Assembly (NCBI GenBank): GCA_002403115.1
Contig: DHHE01000165.1
Span: 9,891 to 21,322, forward strand
Length of the DNA: 11,432 nucleotides
Direction: 5' to 3'
From: a bacterium UBP2_UBA4780
GTDB lineage: Bacteria; Edwardsbacteria; AC1; EtOH8
Shown here: one piece after another, positions 8,445 through 11,432 of the stretch
Layout of the letters: each line of letters opens with the position of its first letter
Numbering within the stretch: the first letter of the stretch is position 1
Notes under the pieces: model-generated
The model's database searches: none
What the model saw: the letters and a program-made list of their open reading frames with translations, nothing else
What the model was told of the DNA's origin: nothing
Made by a program: the position numbers and the translations under genes

Positions 8445-9476
8445 TCATCGCGCCGAACGACCGCGGAAGCGCTCCCTCAGCCGCCGCCACCAGGAAGGCC
8501 GGGCCCCGGCCGGCCGGCCGGCGCCCGGCTCCAGCCGCTTGACCATCCGAACGGTCGTCCCTTTGCCCAGAACCAGGCCATCCGCCAGCTTCTGGGGAGC
8601 ATGGCCGATGTCCAGTATGTCGAAAAACCCCCGCAGCATCTCCAGGCCGGCCGGGGGCAGGGTATCGTCGTCCGGCGAGTCCGGGGAGTAACCCCGCCCG
8701 TGATCGGTGAAGGTTATCTCCAAGGCTGACCGGTCGAGACTGAAGCCGACCTCGACTTTTCCGCCGGACTTGAAGCCGTATCCATGCTTGACGGCGTTGG
8801 CCATCAGTTCCCTGGCGATGATCTCGATGGTCGGCGCATCGACCGTATTCCCGCCGTGTTCGGCCGCCTGGCCGAAGGCCCGGTCCAGGAATTTGTAGAG
8901 CACGCTGGCGTACTTCTCGTCGGCCGGCAATACTATCGAATCCTGGCGGTCGGCGGCCTCGAGGTAAGAGGACATGCCCTGAATCTCGCGGGTCAGCTCC
9001 TTGGCGGCCAAGTGGTCCTTAAGGATCTTCACCCACTGCTTCTGATGCAGCGATGCCGCCAGGACCTTCTTTTCCATCCAGAGCGGGGAAAGCACTTCGG
9101 CGGGCACGCCCGGCTGCTTCTCCAAGTCCTCCATCGACTGGTAATAGCGGAACAGGTGCTGGATGCCCAGCAGGTCCAAGGGCTTGAGCACTGCCGGCCC
9201 GGGCTTCGAGAGAAGGACGAAGTCCCGCCGGTTCTTTGCCAGGTACATCAGAAAGCCCAGGCCGTTGGAGCTGATGTAAGTCACCTCGTCCATGTCCACC
9301 ACGTAATCGTGCTTGCTGCCGCTGGTGGCGGCCCGGACCTTGTCCCGCAGCTGGGGCACGACGTGGGATTCCACCGAGCCGCTCAATATTATGACGCAGG
9401 TGTGGAGCGAAGCGAACACCAGGACCTTGCCGGTGAAGCTCGGCGTCTCGACCACGATTTTGTTCATTTGTTCCAT
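8445..9476 (-). CDS. STAS-HATPase_c fusion protein (partner-switching antagonist plus kinase), copy B
   Basis: Cytosolic 343-aa protein joining an anti-sigma-antagonist-like STAS domain (about 5-115) to an RsbW/SpoIIAB-like GHKL ATPase domain (about 185-315). STAS landmark: VVDMDEVTYISSNGLG at 59-74; the residue aligned with SpoIIAA Ser58 is N71, while the preceding serines S69 and S70 remain. Kinase landmarks: N-box E223 and N227 in ELMANAVKHGYG, G1 box D258-G260-G262 in DHGRG, and a GKGTTVR loop at 304-310, all intact. A helical linker (about 116-184) connects them. Residues 326-343 form an Arg-rich tail with WW and F, absent from the upstream paralogue, that could bind membrane or acidic partners. 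About half of aligned residues match the paralogue by eye. It starts 42 bases after that gene; a second ATG (M4, base 9467) is possible. Its target is not in the window. Confidence 0.9.
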   Translation of the reverse strand: MEQMNKIVVETPSFTGKVLVFASLHTCVIILSGSVESHVVPQLRDKVRAATSGSKHDYVVDMDEVTYISSNGLGFLMYLAKNRRDFVLLSKPGPAVLKPLDLLGIQHLFRYYQSMEDLEKQPGVPAEVLSPLWMEKKVLAASLHQKQWVKILKDHLAAKELTREIQGMSSYLEAADRQDSIVLPADEKYASVLYKFLDRAFGQAAEHGGNTVDAPTIEIIARELMANAVKHGYGFKSGGKVEVGFSLDRSALEITFTDHGRGYSPDSPDDDTLPPAGLEMLRGFFDILDIGHAPQKLADGLVLGKGTTVRMVKRLEPGAGRPAGARPSWWRRLRERFRGRSAR

Positions 9477-9518
9477 GCGAAGTTTTCCATTCTATCCTGA
9501 ATTCGGGTGTGTGTCGCC

Positions 9519-10520
9519 TCAGGGGCCGGCCTTCGGCTTGACGCGCTTGACCATCCTAACCGTTGTCCCCCCGCCCAGGACCAGGCCCTCGGACCGGCCT
9601 TCAGGACCGGGAGCGATGGTCAGTTCGTCGAAGATCCCGCGCAGCATCGCCAGCCCGGCCGAAGGCAGCCCGTCCTCCGCCGGCGCGCCCGGGGAATACC
9701 CCCGGCCGCGATCCGCGAAGCTGACCTCGATCTTCGCAGTGTCCACCGCGTAGCCAACCTCCACCATCCCGCCCTTTTGGTGGCCATAGCCGTGTTTGGC
9801 CGCGTTGGTCATCAGCTCCTTTGAGATAAGCTCGATGGCAGCCTCGTCGATCGGCTCGCCGAGGAGTTCGCCCGCCTGTCCGAAAGCCTTCTCCAGGAAA
9901 AGGTAGAGCACGCCGGCGTACTTCTCCTCGGCCGGCAGGGTGATCCTGCCCTGCTGCCCGGCGCCGTGGATGTAAGGCGCCATCCGCTGGACCTCCTCCT
10001 CGTTTTCCAGGTATTCTGCCAGGGTGGCCAGTCCCCGCTTGTGGGGCCCCGTCGCCCGCAGTGAACCCTTCTGTCCCCTGATGGCCGAGATCACCTCGTC
10101 CGTCAAGCCTGGTTGCGTTCCCAGGTCGGCGACCGTCTGGTAGTAGCGGAACAGGTTCTTGATGTCGAACAGATTGAACGGCTTGAGCACGGCCGGCCGG
10201 GGGTTCGAGAGGAAGACGAATTCCCGCTGCTGCTTGAGCAGATACATCAGGAAGCCCAGCCCGGTCGAGCTGATGTAGGTCACCCCGTCCAGGTCCACCA
10301 CGTAATTGCACTTTTTGCCGGCAGTGGCGGCTTTGGCAGCCTCCCGCAGGCGGGGGACGACGTGGGTGTCCAGCGAACCGCTCAGCAGGATGGCGCAGAG
10401 GTCCGCCCGGTCGAACACCAATATCGTCGCGGAGAAGTTCGGCTCCTCGACCACGCTTTTTTTAAAGAACTTGTTGCAAGCATTCGTCGAAAAGTCTTGC
10501 GTTCTGCGCATATCTATCAT
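9519..10520 (-). CDS. STAS-HATPase_c fusion protein (partner-switching antagonist plus kinase), copy A
   Basis: First gene of the minus-strand cluster, 333 aa, a tandem paralogue of the next gene. STAS domain about 20-130, with VVDLDGVTYISSTGLG at 74-89; T86 aligns with the SpoIIAA phospho-serine and could be phosphorylated. HATPase_c domain about 200-328: E235 and N239 in ELMTNAAKHGYG, D270-G272-G274 in DRGRG, and GGGTTVR at 316-322, so ATP binding should be intact. The linker keeps a segment just before the N-box that is nearly identical in both copies (AEEKYAGVLYLFLEKAFGQ here, about 197-215). Unlike the paralogue it ends right after the ATPase domain. Compared with it, the ATG at 10520 adds about 15 N-terminal residues; M4 (10511) is an alternative, and neither has a clear ribosome site. 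A sigma70-type promoter lies 61-89 bases upstream. In standard circuits the two domains are separate proteins (for example RsbV and RsbW). Confidence 0.9.
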   Translation of the reverse strand: MIDMRRTQDFSTNACNKFFKKSVVEEPNFSATILVFDRADLCAILLSGSLDTHVVPRLREAAKAATAGKKCNYVVDLDGVTYISSTGLGFLMYLLKQQREFVFLSNPRPAVLKPFNLFDIKNLFRYYQTVADLGTQPGLTDEVISAIRGQKGSLRATGPHKRGLATLAEYLENEEEVQRMAPYIHGAGQQGRITLPAEEKYAGVLYLFLEKAFGQAGELLGEPIDEAAIELISKELMTNAAKHGYGHQKGGMVEVGYAVDTAKIEVSFADRGRGYSPGAPAEDGLPSAGLAMLRGIFDELTIAPGPEGRSEGLVLGGGTTVRMVKRVKPKAGP

Positions 10521-10580
10521 GTCAATAAAGGCTAAACTTCGGCCGGTCCCGGGAAAAGCAGGCGCACTGGCACCGAGTCC

Positions 10581-10609
10581 AGTTTAACAAGAATCGCATC
10601 CTTTGTCAA
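10581..10609 (-). promoter_or_regulatory. Sigma70-type promoter of the STAS-HATPase/phosphatase/propeller cluster
   Basis: On the minus strand a perfect TTGACA (-35; 10609-10604) is followed after exactly 17 bases by TAAACT (-10; 10586-10581, four of six matches to TATAAT). Transcription would start near 10574, leaving a leader of about 54 bases before the ATG at 10520. It lies where the sequence turns from GC-rich to AT-richer. No other comparably good promoter was seen inside the five-gene cluster. Which sigma factor uses it is inference. Confidence 0.6.
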
Positions 10610-10803
10610 GAACAAACCCCCGCGCCGCGCGCCGATCCCGGGCGGGCGCCAGGCCAAGCGCGGGAAGCGGCGGGGCCCTGAAACCGATGGCGCGCACGGT
10701 CCGGGGATCGCCTGCCTCGGGGGGTCGGATCGGGGCCAGGGGCAGGGCACCAAGCCGGCGGGGGTGTTGACGGGGCCGTCCAAACAGGAGAAGGGCGTGA
10801 ATG

Positions 10804-10834
10804 AAAGGGGACTCTCCCTGCGGAAAGCCCCTTT
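10804..10834. terminator. Terminator-like hairpin related to the one at 2855-2883
   Basis: A 13-pair stem with one mismatch and one bulged A (left arm 10804-10817, right arm 10822-10834) closes a CTGC loop. On the + strand it is followed by TTTT-GCC; on the - strand by TTTCATT. No + strand gene lies before it; the minus-strand PAS gene ends about 150 bases away, so it may terminate that transcript. Its core TGCGGAAAGCCCC (10819-10831) is identical to bases 2868-2880 of the other hairpin. Confidence 0.5.
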
Positions 10835-10888
10835 TGCCAAGCCCGTTGAGATCGCCAATATAGTGGCCCCGGTTCGTCCAGGCGGAAA

Positions 10889-10969
10889 TCATCCTGAGCG
10901 CGGCTGCACGCCGTTCTCCCGAAGGATCTGGACGGGATTCTTCGCAGGCAAGAAAAGCGCCCAGAATGA
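10889..10969. repeat. 81-bp inverted-repeat element (MITE/REP-like, TCATCCTGAGC...AGAATGA type)
   Basis: The ends form a 13-base terminal inverted repeat with 11 matches: TCATCCTGAGCGC (10889-10901) against the reverse complement of GCGCCCAGAATGA (10957-10969). Inside lies a second inverted pair, GAAGGATC (10921-10928) and GATTCTTC (10936-10943). The layout resembles the TCATCCTGAGC / GAAGGATCT / AGATTCTTC / CAGAATGAC interspersed repeats I recall from many environmental bacterial genomes; membership is inference, and the copy looks decayed. It sits 13 bases beyond the PAS gene stop codon. Confidence 0.6.
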
Positions 10970-10982
10970 CGTTATTGAGGCA

Positions 10983-11387
10983 TTACGCCAGCAGCCTCTG
11001 CTGGCCCTCCAGCTTCCTGATCTCCTCCACGTCCTGGGCGCACTCCAGGCAGCCCAGGTACCTGCCCTCCGGGTCGCGCAGGGCGAAGAACTCGATGAGG
11101 ATCTTGTGAACCTCCTTCTGGGGCCCCACCGGCAGGTCTATCCAGAAGCGGGCCTTGTCGCGCTTGCCCTCCCTCATTTCGCTCACGATGGCCTCCACCT
11201 TGTGCAGGCTCTCCCTGGGGTGGCAGTCGCGGAAGTTGACCCCCATGCTGGTGACGGGCCGGTGGAAGAGCCTTTTCTCGTGCTTGTTCCAGCCGATGAC
11301 CTCGTCGTTGTGGTCGATGACGGTGATCTCCTGGGGGATGGCCTCCAGGATGGCCCGGACCACGGCTTCGTTCATGCGGTCTATCAT
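10983..11387 (-). CDS. Stand-alone PAS-domain protein (PAS_10/DUF438 C-terminal type)
   Basis: Small cytosolic sensor-like protein of 134 aa that is essentially one PAS domain (about 9-125). Features of the PAS domain found at the C-terminus of DUF438 proteins are present: an early ITVID strand, NKHEKRLF (34-41), the RDCHPRES motif (53-60) with C55, H56 and P57, H62 after it, a FWIDL strand, and the closing EIRKLEG (122-128). There is no hemerythrin, DUF438, kinase or DNA-binding part, so it must act through a partner or as a shortened family member. The conserved Cys/His residues might bind a metal or haem, but this is not shown. The ATG at 11387 has no clear ribosome site; M5 (11375) is an alternative. 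It is on the same strand as the STAS-HATPase cluster but separated by 462 bases, a hairpin and a repeat, so it is probably a separate unit. Confidence 0.82.
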   Translation of the reverse strand: MIDRMNEAVVRAILEAIPQEITVIDHNDEVIGWNKHEKRLFHRPVTSMGVNFRDCHPRESLHKVEAIVSEMREGKRDKARFWIDLPVGPQKEVHKILIEFFALRDPEGRYLGCLECAQDVEEIRKLEGQQRLLA

Positions 11388-11416
11388 GGAAAGATGTTTG
11401 GCGATTTATGATGGTT

Positions 11417-11422
11417 AATATA
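11417..11422 (-). promoter_or_regulatory. Possible -10 box of the PAS gene
   Basis: TATATT on the minus strand (five of six matches to TATAAT) lies in an AT-rich leader and would place a start site near 11410, about 22 bases before the ATG. The matching -35 position falls beyond the window edge, so this cannot be confirmed here. Confidence 0.25.
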
Positions 11423-11432
11423 TCATCAAGCT

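Larger units (their letters stand above)
10521..10982. other. 462-base intergenic region between the PAS gene and the STAS-HATPase cluster
   Basis: From right to left it holds an inverted-repeat element (10889-10969), a hairpin (10804-10834), a GC-rich stretch (about 10615-10795) in which I see no gene, RNA or repeat, and the promoter and leader of the downstream cluster (10521-10609). Open frames of about 100 codons cross it on the - strand, but they are Pro/Arg-rich, lack domain-like sequence, and run through both the hairpin and the promoter, so I treat the region as non-coding. Confidence 0.7.

Noticed and set aside
10457..10463. Run of seven A (minus strand) near the start of STAS-HATPase copy A, a possible slippage site
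   Set aside because: The frame is continuous and aligns with the paralogue on both sides of the run. No alternative product or stimulatory structure was seen, so programmed frameshifting is unsupported.
10532..10892. Two overlapping frames of about 100 codons on the - strand in the intergenic region
   Set aside because: They cross the hairpin and the promoter, overlap one another, are Pro/Arg-rich, and show no ribosome site or recognisable domain.

Overview
This GC-rich window most likely comes from an uncultivated bacterium of the FCB superphylum (Bacteroidetes/Chlorobi/Fibrobacteres and allied candidate phyla). This is inferred from three things. One protein combines a PorV/PorQ-like outer-membrane domain with TPRs. 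A secreted beta-propeller ends in a FlgD/type-IX-secretion-like C-terminal domain. The coding is dense and strongly GC-biased, with AT-richer gaps that carry interspersed-repeat remnants. No rRNA, tRNA, CRISPR array, transposase or phage gene is visible, and the lineage cannot be fixed further from this sequence.

Left part, + strand: a half-size ABC exporter (2-2107) with a large extracytoplasmic insert, then an 87-base AT-rich gap holding a short repeat fragment, then a small class II (fuculose-phosphate-type) aldolase (2195-2836). A strong 12-bp terminator hairpin at 2855-2883 separates this pair from the convergent genes on the other strand.

Centre and right, - strand (read from 10520 down to 2922): a five-gene, apparently co-transcribed cluster behind a good sigma70-type promoter (10581-10609). 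The order of expression is two tandem paralogues that each fuse a STAS domain to a HATPase_c kinase domain (9519-10520 and 8445-9476); a membrane-bound HAMP/SpoIIE (PP2C) phosphatase with a periplasmic sensor region (6855-8387); a secreted seven-repeat beta-propeller protein with a FlgD-like tail (4888-6858), translationally coupled to the phosphatase by an ATGA overlap; and a PorV-like/TPR protein (2922-4880) starting 7 bases after the propeller gene. The first three carry the three activities of a partner-switching circuit (antagonist, kinase, phosphatase), with antagonist and kinase on the same chain and present in two copies. The last two look like cell-surface or export proteins. No sigma factor or other target is in the window.

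Far right, - strand: a small stand-alone PAS protein (10983-11387) of the kind seen at the end of DUF438 proteins. The 462-base gap after it holds an inverted-repeat element, a second hairpin sharing a 13-base core with the first one, a GC-rich stretch with nothing recognisable, and the promoter of the five-gene cluster.

The most interesting item is the tandem STAS-HATPase pair. The two copies differ at the position aligned with the SpoIIAA phospho-acceptor serine (Asn in one, Thr in the other), and only one carries a basic, tryptophan-containing C-terminal tail. This suggests a self-contained switch with two unequal partners tied to surface-protein genes.
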